Source of the DNA: Platerodrilus igneus
Lineage: Eukaryota > Arthropoda > Insecta > Coleoptera > Lycidae
Assembly (NCBI GenBank): GCA_036346225.1
Contig: JARFIW010000170.1
Coordinates: 12,524,501-12,588,500, forward strand
DNA: 64,000 bases
Direction: 5' to 3'
Shown: positions 20,986 to 34,400 of the stretch, one piece after another
Layout: every line of letters begins with the position of its first letter
How positions within the stretch are numbered: position 1 is the first letter of the stretch
Notes under the pieces: model-generated
The model's input: only the letters and a program-made list of their open reading frames with translations
Told to the model about the DNA's origin: nothing
The model's database searches: none
Position numbers and translations under genes: made by a program

Positions 20986-23640
20986 GACACAGTAAAGTAT
21001 ACACATGTAAGATGCTACCTTTGGAAGGCGGCGTAATTCAACTTCGAGATTACAACTGCTGCAGAATGTATTGCAACAGGATTTGATTTGACACGTGGAA
21101 CGAAGTCATTATAGAAGTTGGTTTGGATGAATTTGTTTCAAATTACAAACGCTGTTATCGTTGCTTGAAATAACGGGGATCCCGTCTTTCTTTGTTATCA
21201 TGCGACAAATGCAGTTTTGGTTCGTAGATAGCTATAAGTTCTTTTTATGTGTTTCAAAACTAGGAACACGTTAACTTGCTTTGATGCGTAATACAAGTAC
21301 GTTATAAAAGTTTCAACTAATTGCTGAGCTCGATTTATCAGTAGTAAAACTAAAGTTCACTGATTTAATGTTTTAAAAACAACACGCTTTGCTCAATATG
21401 AATCGTCGATAACGTCAACAGGTGTTACTGACGTCATATATTTTTCTGCTTTGTACTGCTGACAGATGTTATTTTAAAAGCAAATGCTTTGAACAGCTTT
21501 AGTACAATATATGTAAACATGTCTATTTTTGTGATCAGCTTTATTTAAATTAATATTTGTATATGTAATTTAGAAAACTCAAATGCTAACATTGTTAGAA
21601 ACTATTAATTTGTTATCTGCCTGAACAGATCTGCACAGGTTAGAACCCTATTTGTACAACAAGTTCATGTCTTGAAGTAAAGTATTCGATTGAAAATAAT
21701 TAAGACACACATGAAAGTTGATAGTTTTAGATTGATACAGATAATGATTAAATTTTTGTTACAAGTCATATTATTTTAAAAGAGATTCTTTTTAGTAAAC
21801 AATTGGTTCAAGATTAAAGTTCTTTATTTTGAGCAAGTATGATCAAATCTAATAACATAAAGCTAAAACCCTTATGAGTAAGAAATTGATGCCAATTTTA
21901 TATTGGAAATACCTTTTTACTACTTCTTTATGTATTTTTGCTGGACACAAATGGTGTTCCACCTTTTTATTTATTTAACTATTACAATTTCTTACAGGAG
22001 CTGCGTCTTATTTTATTAAGACAGGTTTTTGTCAGCGAAGGCGATCCTTTTTCTTTGGGTCTCCACGTCCGCCCTTAGAAATATGCTATGCAATTATCAT
22101 AATTACATCAGGACTTGGTGGCGCCTATTTGGTTTAGATTAAGTTTGATCTGCAAACAGATTTCGACTTACCCCCCCACTTCTCATAGCTCTACCCAAGG
22201 AATAGACCCCTAGTTGTGTCGGAAGATTTTTGGAACAATAAGTTTCACTGGCTCACAACGTGAGGCCAGCCTTATAAAAAATTTTGTTTCACTGTATAAG
22301 AAAAAATAGTTTCACTGGCGCCCAAGAAAAACAGTTACAAATGTATATATGTGGGCAAGTGTGATCGAGCCTTGTTGAATATTACTAACATTTCATGTCC
22401 GTGCGGGGAGGAACATTGGTAGTCAATGCAGATTTTACCTTCCTGGTGTTCCACTTCTTTTCAACTTTAGATCGGTAGTATTGGTTATCCGACCTCAGTA
22501 CATGCCAGAAAAGACTAGCTGACTGACCTACACTAACGTTTCTTCAGTAGTCATGTGTGGTATGTCTGAGTAACAGTTGAGATCCCGTCAATTTCAGTGT
22601 TGGTGATCTGGGTACTTGTACGTTACCCGTCCTTGCGAGATGTGCCAAATGCAGTTGAAAGTGTGAGGGCAGTTTGGGGTTTTCTTTACCGTGCTCTTTT
22701 CCCAATCGCACAGATTGAGTACGGCACTGTTTGATTTAAATGTCATTTTTCTATGCTTTATGCGAAAGACCTATTTATTGGTTATTATTTTGATTAAAAG
22801 TCAAGTTAGGTAAATTCTGTAGTTATATTTCAAATCTTCCCTCCTTAACGCCATCTTCCCAGTGTGAATTTTGGTTACATTATAACAACACAAGGTAGGA
22901 GTCGTCGAGCCACTGCCACTAGATGATAGATCACAGAGCCCGGTGTGCCGTTTATAGAGGGCGTTTGGGTCAGCCATCAGGTCGGTTACACTACAGTATT
23001 ATAGATAACAAAGCGAATCACGCTAAGAATAGATATTTTAGCCATTGTTTTTATTTCTAGGACACTTTTTTTATTACGAATTTAAAACATGTTGATACCT
23101 GCTAAATACAATTAGAATATTTATCATTAAAAACGATATTACATAAAGGGTAAACAATTTAAAAACGCCCAGATAAATCACTATTAATAAAAAAAACTTA
23201 AATTTAATAAGACAACAAATCGATTTTATGTAAGCAAAAAAATATATATTTTCTTTGCCGCAAACTATAGGTTAGGTTTCTAATTACATAAGAACGAGGG
23301 TCTTTATATCACGAAAAATTAACAAAAATTACGTTAGGTAGATGTATTAAAAGTTAAATATAAATAGTATTACAACTTACATGTGGATAGAAAGTAGCTG
23401 CTAATTCGGTATCATAAATTAACACTAGTCCTTCAAATAAAATTAAGTGAAAATCTAATTAGCACACAAAAACTGCAATTTTAATGTGCAAGCATTAAAT
23501 TTAGTACAAGAATAATTAGTTATCAGGCTCGTGCTTCTAACACAAAGAGATATCGGTAATCTTGTATAATTAAAGTATTATCAAAAAGTTTATATACGAT
23601 ATAAGAAACTAGATGGCACCAATAATATTCTAAAATGTCA
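20986..23640. other. Intergenic, few signals
   Basis: Mostly unrecognised A+T-rich sequence. Three copies of GTTTCACTG lie between 22241 and 22320. The last is followed by TGGCGCCCAAG (22316-22326), which resembles a tRNA-Lys primer-binding site of LTR elements; no LTR pair was found. No long coding frame is present. Confidence 0.4.
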
Positions 23641-24055
23641 AGCTTTCAGAGAATGTCATCATTTTGTTTTTGACCTACTTAAGGTCGGTTTGACGCAGCT
23701 CTAACTTCTTTTCTATTCTGTGCTAATCTAAAAAGTTCTACATACCCTTCACAACCTAAATTTCAAATAATTTGACTAATATAGCTTGGTCTAGGACTTT
23801 CTATACTCTTCTATCTTTTTCTTATCTACCTGGCTCTACATAGATATTAGCCACCTGATGGCTGTTAAAGAACTTCAACATGTTTATATGATTCCCATTT
23901 ATAAGGAAATGAAATATTACCTGTTTATTCCCTCCAAAAAAGGAAAAGTGTTAAATTATATTTTATGGTAAGGTTTAAGCAGCGAAACGCTGCCAACATG
24001 CCAGACCGCTAACTAATTGTGAGTTATATCATCGTGACATTTAGTTAACTGATTT

Positions 24056-24382
24056 TTATTTAATTATATTTTTTGTTTTGTTTTCGAACTTAAAAATAAT
24101 TTGACTAATATAGCTTTGTCTAGGTCTTCCTACTCTATTTTTATTTGATAGTCTATAATCTAACACCTTACTAAACAGTCCCTTATGTCTTAACTGGTGC
24201 CCTATCATTCTATCTCTCATGACCTTTGATTGTTTCCACATACAGGGTTCCTCACCTATCCTTCTATAAACTTTTTCATTTGTTACTCTATCTGTCAAAC
24301 TAATCTTTAACATTCTTCTATAACACAAAGTTTCAAAAGCTTCTATCTTTTTCTTATCTACCTCTTTAATTGTCCAAGACAC
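24056..24382 (-). pseudogene. LINE RT C-terminal region
   Basis: A 108-codon frame with 'KKKIEAFETLCYRRMLKI', 'SLTDRVTNEKVYRRI', 'MIGHQLRHKGLF' and 'GRPRQSYISQI'. These are the standard blocks at the C-terminus of this LINE family, after the RT domain. The plus-strand copy at about 62250-62560 carries the same blocks. Confidence 0.8.
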
Positions 24383-24533
24383 TACTATATAATAGAACGC
24401 TCCATACGTACGACTTTAAGAAACTTTTTCTATTATCTAAACTAATACTATTAGCTATTAGTAAGTCTTTCCGTCCTTTGTAACTATACTACCTATATAG
24501 CAAAATTCATCTACCTCCTCTAACTCGGTACTA

Positions 24534-25154
24534 TGTTACATGCCAAAATTGGCATTGTAAGTTTCAAATTTGCGAATGAATTCGCGCCAATATTTTAAAA
24601 GACTTGTGCGTGCATTTCCGTCACTTTAGATAGTTGCGTCGGCGTCCGAGGGTGCGCAGACGCGGAGTGGGGAAGTAAGTGGTGGTTTTCGTCACGTCAG
24701 GGACTAGTCAACGAAACTTCGAACAGTGTGGTTACCTGGGTGTGCCTTTGTCTTCTCTTTCAGATATGTAGGTTTTCTGTCTCGTACCTGTTATCGTTCC
24801 TCCTACCTGTATCCTTTACCGTACCGCTACACAAGAAGAGAGAAGACAACCCAATTTGACTTCGACGAGGGGGCGAAGCTCTACCCACGCCCACAACGCC
24901 CAACTAATGCCAAAATAGCTGCAATGTTGTGAAGAACTCCACAGTTTAAGTGAGTACATTTTGTCTTTTCCTATAATCGTAATAAACATTTTTTGCATGT
25001 GATACAGTAATTGGAAACGTAAATATGACGTAACACCTTATTGCGCAATATTACGTTTGTGTTTATTATGTTGTCAACTTTCGTAGTGGCTCTTATCAAT
25101 TACACTGAGACTTTAACGAGTATACCTTTGAATAGAACAGTCGGGAGTATAATA
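24534..25154. mobile_element. Solo LTR, copy 3, inverse orientation
   Basis: It begins TGTTACATGCC and ends GGAGTATAATA (a CA to TA change at the very end). The 4 bp duplication ACTA is exact (24530-24533 and 25155-25158). It matches copies 1 and 2 in inverse orientation along its whole length. It sits inside the LINE, between the palm region and the C-terminal frame. The 68- and 60-codon frames at 24726-24998 are internal to the LTR. Confidence 0.88.
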
Positions 25155-25155
25155 A

Positions 25156-25422
25156 CTACCTATTTTTAATTTTAGAACTAGGCTGTAACTTACTTGTCAT
25201 TATCTTTGTCTTTCCTGAGTTAATTCTCATACAATGGTTACTCTGTAGTATCTCATCTAAAATATTTAAAAACTCTCTTAACTCTTTTCTAGACTCTGAT
25301 ATAATGGCTATATCATCTGCAAAACGCAACATGTATATTTTCTGTCCCTGTACACTAATACCTATCTCTTTTCTCTCTCTAGCTAAGTTTAAAGCTTCCT
25401 CAATATAAACATTAAAAATCAA
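25156..25422 (-). pseudogene. LINE reverse transcriptase palm (FADD box)
   Basis: An 88-codon frame with 'FNVYIEEALNLA' and the catalytic box 'MLRFADDIAIIS', followed by 'INSGKTKIM'. The A-D-D catalytic pair is intact, but neighbouring parts lie in other frames. Confidence 0.85.
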
Positions 25423-26340
25423 GGGAGATAGTATAGAGCCCTGTCAAACACTATTTCTAATTTTAGCTTTCTTTTCTATTTCATCAAATCTAATTACTAC
25501 GGTTTGGTTTTTATAAAGACTGTAAATAATTTTTCTATCCCTATGAGAGATTCCTATTTTTTGCAAAACCCTGAACATAACAATCCAATTAATCCTACCA
25601 AATGCTTTTTCTAAATCTACAAACGCGAAATGGGTCTTTTTATTTTTTTTCCAACCTTTTTTCGATAGTTATCCTAATCGTTAGTATCGGTTCTCTAGTC
25701 CCTCTGTCTTTACGAAAACCATATTGGTCTTCACCTAAATAATTCTCAGGCAAAGCTTCTACTCTATTTTTAATTATTATTGTTAGTATTTTGGAAGCGT
25801 GGGAAGTTAACTAATCGTTCTAAAATTCTCACACCTATCAGCTCCTGGCTTTTTTGGGATTGGGATAATAATATTTTTTTCGAAATCTATTGGGACTTGA
25901 CCTGTGTCATATATTACTTTTACTAGTTCATATAGTCTGTCTCAAGTTTTCTGACCTGCATATTTTATTGATTCTGCGGGTATATCGTCTATCCCCGGCG
26001 CTTTATTTAATTTAAGATCCCTAACAGCTCTATCGAATTCCTCTCTTAATATTGAGAACCCTATTGCTACATCCTCTTCTTGGTCTTTCTCTAACTCATC
26101 CATATTGTCTCCTTTATATAAATTTTCTAAACATCTTTTCCATCTATCTACTACCTCAACTTTTTTTTTATAAGCTCACTATTCTCATCTTTAATACTAT
26201 TATATTTTTTCCTATCTTCCCCGAAAAACTTTTTAACTGCCCTGTCTGTCTTACCTACTCTCAAATCATCTTGTATTCCCTTACAATTCTCCTTCATCCA
26301 TTTATTTCTAGCTTTTTTACACTTATGTATAGGTCTTTCT

Positions 26341-27245
26341 GAATCTCATGGGCTGTGAGCTGCGCAATGAAAGAAGCGAGAGGTATCGTATAAAAAGAAA
26401 GAACAATACAATATAAGTAAAATCTAAAAACATTCATTTCCAGTTTAGTATTCTGAATTAACTCAACTGCTATGCTCTGTGGATTGCATAACCAGTAATT
26501 TAATAATATAAATTATAAATTTACAATGTTTGTATGCGGAACCTGTAACTTTTTTGGTGTGTCTTTTCGTGTGTCATGTTTCCGTGCGTGTGTGGATAAA
26601 AATAGACAAGCTAAATTTTTTTTAAACTCTTGATAGTCAAAAATACTGTTCTCTTATTATTTTTTAAGAATGCATATTTCATAGAATCATAAAATTTCTA
26701 CTACAATCCTCAAATTGGTCCGCATTAGATTTAGGACTTCTCCTATTAATTTTTCTTCCTTCTGAAATAATTCGCTCGACAGTGTTTAGTCCAACTCCAG
26801 TTGCTGTTGCTACTTGTTCTTGTAAATTATTCATAGGAATGACAGGTATTCCATTCTTTTCTTTTCTCATAAACTTTATATACTATAAATAATTACTCTT
26901 CCTTGACTGTGACTGTCTTTTTGCGGTTACTCATTGTAAAATTAAAAGCTCAGCAATAACAAAATAATCTTTAATACCAAACATTATTCCTCTAACTAAA
27001 TTGAAATCTACATTATATCTACAAATAAAAAACTAGACTGAGTTGCAGTGGTTTTGAAAAAACTGGTTGAAGTTGAATCAAGGCTGAAATCTCATAAATA
27101 ATAATCAAAAACAATAATAGTGAACCACAAATCTTAATACGCAAATAAATGACAGATGAATTAAAAATCAACAGCTGAGTTGTAAATGTTTTTAGGACGC
27201 ACTTTAACGTAAATAACTTAAATTGGTTTTTGCACAACAGTCCAT
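26341..27245. mobile_element. 0.9 kb insertion in the LINE, with an HTH-like frame
   Basis: The LINE text stops near 26340 and resumes near 27245. Between them lies unrelated A+T-rich DNA. A 63-codon minus-strand frame (26870-26679) contains 'LQEQVATATGVGLNTVERII', which reads like a helix-turn-helix such as those at the start of some DNA-transposon proteins, followed by 'RRSPKSNADQF'. I cannot assign the family, and I found no clear target duplication. It may be a degraded DNA-transposon fragment. Confidence 0.45.
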
Positions 27246-28046
27246 CAGGTTTTAAAAGACCTCTACTATCTTATTTCTAACTATTATATTTTTGCTTACT
27301 TTCAATATCCAATTCTCTGAAAGGTTTAAGTTTTCTTCTATTCTCTATTAAATCTAATATCTTTTTTGTTAACCAGGGTTTTCTCGCTTTTACTTTTTTC
27401 TTACCTATAGTCTGTGTTGCTGTATCATGTACAGCCCTTTCTATTTCTTTCCATCTATTTTCTACATTTCCTCCTATAGCTATCTCTTTGATCTTATTAT
27501 CTAATACTTGTTTATATTCCTCTTTTACCTCACTATCATTAAGCTTACCTAGATCCCATCCTTCTTTTTTAGTCTTTCTCAATTTTTTTAATTTAAGATT
27601 ACACTTCATTTTAACTAAGTTATGATCGCTATCTATGTCAGCCCCTGGGTAACTACGACAGTTTTTAACTCGGTTTCTAAATCTTTATTTAACTAAAATG
27701 TAATCTATTCGGTATCTAGGCCTATCGCCTGGCGCTTTCCAGGTATATCTTCTTCTAACATGTATTCAACAGGTTTTTGTCAATTTAAAAAATGTTTTTA
27801 GCTTTGATGATAAAAATTTACTGTTTTCAATTTAGGTGTTAGATGAGAAGACGAACGTAAATAATATAAATGACAACCTGTGCAAATCAAATTAATTGTA
27901 AGGAAGAAGCTAGTTTTTTGTAAACACAAATTTTTATAAAAAGAGTCCCATTGTTTAAAACACAACCGTTATAAGCGCGCTAATTACGATATACGTCCAA
28001 CTTCCTCGCGTTGATTATCATGCATGACCCTAGACGTAATTCCGTG

Positions 28047-28596
28047 AGTTATGTATCTCCCAATTTATGTATATGTTATAAAATAGAATAATTAGGAAAT
28101 TATGAGAAAGTGTAATGAAATATTAAGTGAAGTGCAACATTGTAAATACAAGGACAATTTATAAAGTTTATTATCGTTCATGAGAACGGATGCGCTACTT
28201 TGTACCGCAATCGATAGTGACACTGCAGATGTCAGGTCACAGACGGTCAGGTACCGTGATTACTTAAAAATTAAGATTACAATAATGTAATTATGAATAG
28301 GGTTAAGAATAAGCAGACATGAGATCTGCAAGTTCCCACAGCCATGTGAGGGGGTAGGGATATTATAAAAAGCCCGGGAGCCCCAGTTGACGACAGTCAG
28401 TCAAGTGATCCGCTTTTGCATTGCAGTTTACTTATTACTCAAAATAGTACCTTTATCAATTAATTTCGATTTAAAGTAAAGTATAATTTTAACTTGTCAA
28501 AATTCCACTTTTAATTTCTGTATTAATAAATAAAATTGCTAAAAAGTTTTGGAACTGGTTTTTAAAAAGGCAGCTCTCCAACCACGAACCTTAACT
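28047..28596 (+). repeat. Errantivirus 5' LTR
   Basis: It pairs with 36876-37424. Within it are TATAAAA (28364-28370) beside GCCCGGGAG, a plausible promoter, and AATAAATAAAATT near 28525-28540, a plausible polyadenylation region. The shared block CAGCCATGTGAGGGGGTAGG is nearly identical between the LTRs. Confidence 0.9.
28364..28370 (+). promoter_or_regulatory. TATA box in 5' LTR
   Basis: TATAAAA lies just upstream of a conserved GCCCGGGAGCCCC run. The same arrangement is kept in the 3' LTR near 37193, which supports its use as the LTR core promoter. Confidence 0.6.
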
Positions 28597-28613
28597 GTTG
28601 CAGCCGGTAGAAT
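28596..28613 (+). promoter_or_regulatory. Errantivirus primer-binding site, tRNA-Ser-like
   Basis: TGTTGCAGCCGGTAGAAT begins at the last base of the LTR. It resembles TGGCGCAGTCGGTAGGAT, the tRNA-Ser primer site I recall for 17.6/297-type elements, with a few substitutions. Overlap of the site with the LTR end is normal for errantiviruses. Confidence 0.55.
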
Positions 28614-30320
28614 GTCAAAAAGTCACTAGGAAACCCAAATTCGAAGAACTGGTGGACTAGAATTTCAATTCCGAACTTGACAGAACCAAACAGAAGTTGG
28701 AGGCGAAACAAGAATCGTTCAAATTCAACAAACCCAAACAAAAGTTGGAGGCGAAACAGAATCGTTCAAATTCAACAAAAGAAAACCCGGAGGAGATACA
28801 GGCATAGATCAAATCCAAAAACCGACGTGGAAGAAGTATAAAAATTGACGGACTCTATAAAATCAACAAAACAATTGGTGTAAGTTTATTTTCCTTAAAC
28901 CAATTAAATTATTTTACAAACATTTTTGATATTTGCTAGTATAAGAGAATTTTATGATTTATATATGTATATTGACTATTAGTACCATTATTTTATGCAA
29001 TTTAATGAAAATAATTACTTAGCTAGTGCAAAAAATTATTTTCAAGTTATTTCTGAAAAATTGAATTTTGAGAGAATTTTTTTAAAACTAGAGAACCAAA
29101 AGACGCATTGCATGCGCACTTGAGACTATTATTACGAAAGTTAACTAACGCGGAAATTATAGAAACAAAACAAAAACGAATTTTTAATTTAACAACACGA
29201 CATTAACTGACGCACAAAAATAATTTAAATACCCAAAAATAAAGCGAAATTAAATCACAAATTAATACCGAGATTCTTGTAAATAACGGAAAGAAAATAT
29301 CGAAACGAATTATCCAGACGCAAACTCATCGCATTCCATAAATAATAGACACAGCTTGCAATCTATTATTAACCAAATTCTTATTACAGGTTAAAACAAA
29401 GCCTTCAGCGCCATACACCAACTGAATTTGCGTAACCATAGGAAAACTTTTCAATTTACCAGAATAAAATTAAAGCAGCTTAAATTAAAACAAAGCATCA
29501 TTAATTACGACAAGGAATAAAACATCATCTTAATTACGAAAAATACGTCTAATTATAAAATCAACTTAGGAAACCTATAAATAATCACGCTATTGGAAAA
29601 CGCGCATAGCATTGGTACAAAAGGTATAGAATTACATTCATTCCCAAACGTGACAATTATAATTAAAATACTGCAGCAATCAACAAAGTATAAACATTAC
29701 TAGACGTGATATTATAACTAATTATAGAAAAGACGCAATCTATTTGAATAAATGTTTCAGAAAGATGAAATAAAGTATAATTGCATATTTAATTATACCA
29801 CAGCATTCACAGAAACTGAATAACACCTACAGTAGTTTAAAACATTGTATGCAACTTTATAATTAGCACTTAAGTTTACGAGACGAGAAGCATCGTACAC
29901 ACTTATAAATTACACACACCCACGGGAAGAGATATTTACAACAGACAGAATAAAATCAGCAAGAAAGTTTTAACTGACGAAAAACAAGTCAAATTGAAAC
30001 TTCAGAGACCAAACCCACAATAAAATTAACATCAGTAAATTAAAAATAAACGTAACCAAGACAGTATCAAGCGTAAACCTCATACATTAATTACAGCACC
30101 GTACAATTAAATACAATACAAGCAACTCAATTCTTTGAATAATCCAAAACAACTCAAGCTAAAAATAACAAGTAATCCGACGTAATCTAAACGGAAAATT
30201 AATAAACGCAAGCAAGGAATAACAATACAAACCGCGAAATAAATCTCAATCTTTACAAAATTTGAAAATAATCAAAGTCAAAACTAAATATTAATTATCA
30301 GAACAACTTCTCCAGCCATA
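28614..30320 (+). other. Long A-rich retroviral leader
   Basis: About 1.7 kb separates the primer site from gag, much longer than usual. The plus strand is strongly A-rich. Near the start (28684-28777) is a roughly 47 bp direct repeat carrying AGTTGGAGGCGAAACA and ATCGTTCAAATTCAACA twice. Many stops occur in all frames, so I see no extra gene. Confidence 0.7.
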
Positions 30321-31483
30321 ATGAATGGAGATATGAAGATTTATTTGGAAACCATTCCAATGTATAATGGCGATCAAATTTTTGTTAGGAAATTACATTA
30401 CCGGTGTGAACTATTTTTGAAAACATTCTATAAACTCGGTGACAACGAAAGAAACGTATTTCTTCTACGCCTTATTATCAGCAAACTAACAAGAAGGGCA
30501 CTAACATTAATTGCCAGCCGAAATGACTTAGAACAATGGCAAGATTTCAAAAAATAGTGATTGCATATTTTGGTGATCAACGTAACCTAAAATGCCTAGT
30601 AAGCGACTTAATAATCCTTAGAATGGAAAATAACCAATCCCTGTACAAATTTGGAATGAAATGCCAAGACGTAAGAAACTTAATCTTGACGAAACTAAAA
30701 ATTGAAGAACCCGATCAAAATATCAGACTTTTAAAAACAAAAATTTATAACGAAATGGCATTAGACACATATTTAAACGCACTACCCGAATAACTATCAG
30801 ACAAAATTAGATTCTAACGCCCACAAAACTTAGAAGAAGCCATGAACATGATAATCGAAGAAGAAAACGTAATGTATTACAGAAACAGATTATACAACCC
30901 AAACGCGAATAAAAGTTACTCACCAATAAAAACTATACAACCAGCGAGACAAACAATTCCCCAACAAAAATTCACATCATTCAATAAACAAACAAACCAA
31001 CCGCAAACCAATAATCCACATTTTAATAACGCAAACTTCAATAATCAATATAAACATTTTTCAAAATTAACATTTAACCTGAATTTCACAAAACCCGCAT
31101 TTCAACCAAGATTCAACCAAAACGTAAATCAACTAAGACCAGCATTCAACGCGAACCCTATCAGAAATTCACCAATAACAAACAATAATAACAATCCTAA
31201 TAACTATTATAAACCCACACCAATGGATACCCCATCTGGTATCACCAGACCAAATACAAAAATAACACACATTCGACCGAACCCTAACCAAAAACGCAGT
31301 TTTACATCGGAAGAACTATTTCATCAAGAAGTAGAGGAATTTGATAATCACCAGAATAATTACATTCAGCCCAGGACGAACAATCAATCAAACCATGTAG
31401 AAACTTATGAACACGACGAATCATATGAAACTTATGAAGAGAACGACGAAGAAAAGGCGTGTTCAAATTTTCAGATAGACTGA
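30321..31483 (+). pseudogene. Errantivirus gag
   Basis: Three overlapping or adjacent frames (30321-30557, 30536-30793 and 30842-31483) together give a capsid-like protein with a long Asn/Pro/Gln-rich C-terminal half and an acidic end. This matches Gag of 17.6-like errantiviruses, which lacks a zinc knuckle. A frame change near 30540 and stops near 30791 and 30817 break it. Confidence 0.8.
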
Positions 31484-34400
31484 TTCATAAACAATCAAAC
31501 TTAATAAACTTAAATAATATAAAACACTTAGTACTACCCTATATAGAAATACCCCATGCCGAATTCAAACTATCAATCGATACCGGATCCTCGAAAACAT
31601 TAATTAGCCCCCGAACCGTGAAGAAACACTATTTAGATTATGTAGAAAGAGAACCATTTAAAATTAAAACAGTCCATCAAACAACCCTACACCAATTCGT
31701 AGCAAACATACCCTTACCCAAAACATTTAACGTAAATATGAAGCATAAATTTTGCATTTTCGAATTCAATGACAAATATGACGGACTATTAGGAATGGAC
31801 CTTCTAAGAAAATTAGGAGCCAACATCGACATAAAGAACCGTTTACTAAGAACAAAATATGGACGAATCCCCATTAAATTTCAAAATACCCAAGTTGAAC
31901 ACAAATACACAATAGAACCCCGAACAGTGAAAAAGATAAAAATCCCAGTAAATTCAAATAACAAATTAGGAATAATAAATCATATAACGTTTTAACAAGG
32001 AGTAGAAACCCCTACCGCACTAGTACAACAAAAGATAATTATGCCACAACGATAATTTTAAATTTAAATGACTACCCCGTAGAACTATCATTAACCAACC
32101 CAATTAACGTGGAAGAATTAAATTTTAACGAGATGGAAATAGACGAGAATTTAAACGACAATTACAACCCCGTAGAAAACGATGAAATGTTAAGAGAAAA
32201 TTTAAGTAACATCTGCTTTAATACCGACATCAATCAAGAAGAACAAAGAGCAATTAAAAACTTATGTTTTGAATACCGCGACATATTCCATTGCGAAGGA
32301 ATACCCCTAACATTTACAAATACAGTCAACGGATAACAAACGGATAACAAACCCATATTCACAGAAGCATACCGACTACCTCAGGCAAGTCAGGAAGAAG
32401 CCAACAGACAAGTAGTCGACTTATTAGACCAAGATATCATACAAAACTCCAACTCCTCATGGAGCAGCCCTGTATTAATACTACCCAAGAAATTGGACGC
32501 ATCAGGAAAATATAGAATGGTAATAGATTATAGAAAAACTAAATGAAAAAACGGTAGACGATAAACACCCACTATCAAACATAACCGAAATTTTAGATAA
32601 ATTAGGCAAGTGCCAATATTTTTCAACATTAGATCTAGTCTCAGGATACCATCAAGTAGAAATGGATAAAAAGAATACACCTAAAACATCTTTCAGCACA
32701 CCTAGAGGTCATTACGAATATAAAAGAATGCCAGTTGGATTAAAGAATGCACCCGCAACTGTTCAACGAGTTATGGACAATATACTACGTGGGAAACACA
32801 ACGAAAAATGTCTTGTATACCTAGACAATATCATAGTTTATTCAACATCATTAGTAGCACATATAGAAAGATTAAGAGAAGTGTTCGAAAGATTAAGAAA
32901 AGCAAAATTTAAAGTACAATTAGACAAGAGCAATTTTTACAGAAAGAAATAGCATTTTTAGGACATATAATATCACCCCAAGGAGTTATGCCAAACCCCG
33001 ATAAAACAAATGCGATACTAAATCATCTTATACCAAAAACGAACAAAGAAATAAAAGGATTTTTAGGACTTAGTGGTTACTACCGCAAATTTATTAAAGA
33101 TTATGCTCAAATAACCAAGCCTCTGACACATTGTTTAAAGAAAGGAAATAAAATTGAACACGCCCAAGAATTTATTAAAGCCGTAGATAGAATTAAAAGC
33201 ATATTAACAATTCATCCCGTATTAGAATACCCCGACATTTCGAAACCATTCATATTAACAACAGACGCATCAAATGTAGCATTAGGCGCAGTATTAAGCC
33301 AAGGAACAGTAGGCAACGATAAACCCATCAGCTACGCATCCAGCACCTTAAATGAAACCGAACAGAAATACAGCACGATAGAGAAACAATTGTTAGCCAT
33401 AATTTGGGCAACAAAGTATTTTAGACCATACCTATACGGACGAAAATTTTATATATACACCAATCATAGACCATTAGTATAGCTATGCAAACATAAAGAA
33501 CCTAATTCAAAATTACAACCATGGAGAATCCGATTAGAAGAATATGACTACGAGATAATATACAAGAAAGGAATTTATAATAACAACGCAGACGCTTTAA
33601 GTATTATACAACTCGACGCACAGGAAACGGAATCAATTATAGGAAACGTAGACAAAACGGAAATAAGATCCAGACGATATGGACACCATACATTCAACAC
33701 AAAGTGAAGAGCTAGAAACCGCGATTAAAATTTTAAATGAAGCCATCGATATAAAACCCAATCAGTTTATAATTACCGAAGTTTTAAACAACCCCAACCC
33801 TGTAAAATATACAAAAGTAGATAACAGAAAGATATATCAAATTCAGATAATCAAAGACGACAATGAAGAACAAATAATTAAAATTCTAAAAGAATACACC
33901 ACCGACAAAAAACGATTTTACTTTTACTTTAACATCGAAAACTGGTACAAACGATTTTCAGAATTATATGTTAAATTATTTAATAACTCTGGCCCTGAAC
34001 TTATAAGATGCACAAGAAAATTAATAACCTTAGACGACCCTGACGAAATAAATGATGTAATCCGAAACCAACACGAAGGAAAAACCAACCATCGTGGAAT
34101 TAATGAAACGCTGAAGCAAATCATGAGACGATATTATTTCAAGGACATGAAAGAACTAACTACAGACTTTATTAATCAATGTGAACTATGCGACAAACCG
34201 AAATACGACAGGAAACCTCCAAAAGATACCCTTAATGTTAACTAAAACATCTGACAAACCCTTTCAGAAATTACATGCCGATACTCTAGTAGTAGAAGCG
34301 CAAAGCTATTTGACAATTGTAGACACATTTAATAAAAATAGGCCAAGCTATACCAATCACCTCTAAAAATAGTATTGACGTAACCCAAGGATTTTTACAG

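Larger units (their letters stand above)
23650..27790 (-). mobile_element. Non-LTR retrotransposon (LINE), minus strand, interrupted
   Basis: Pieces read in order on the minus strand. 27790-27610 is the end of an apurinic-type endonuclease ('TWKAPGDRPRYRIDYI', 'PGADIDSDHNLVK'). 27609-27277 is the linker ('WLTKKILDLIENRRKLKP'). 26340-25430 is decayed RT. 25422-25156 is the RT palm with 'MLRFADDIAIISES'. 24382-24056 is the C-terminal part ('FETLCYRRMLKISLTDRVTN', 'GRPRQSYISQI'). A solo LTR (24534-25154) and a 0.9 kb segment (26341-27245) interrupt it. The same family occurs at 52985-63340. All frames contain stops, so it is inactive. The clade is not certain. Confidence 0.85.

Noticed and set aside
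20740..21006. Minus-strand protein with VVCLKSCILL repeats
   Set aside because: The frame is only the minisatellite read in a multiple-of-three period, without start context, signal or homology.
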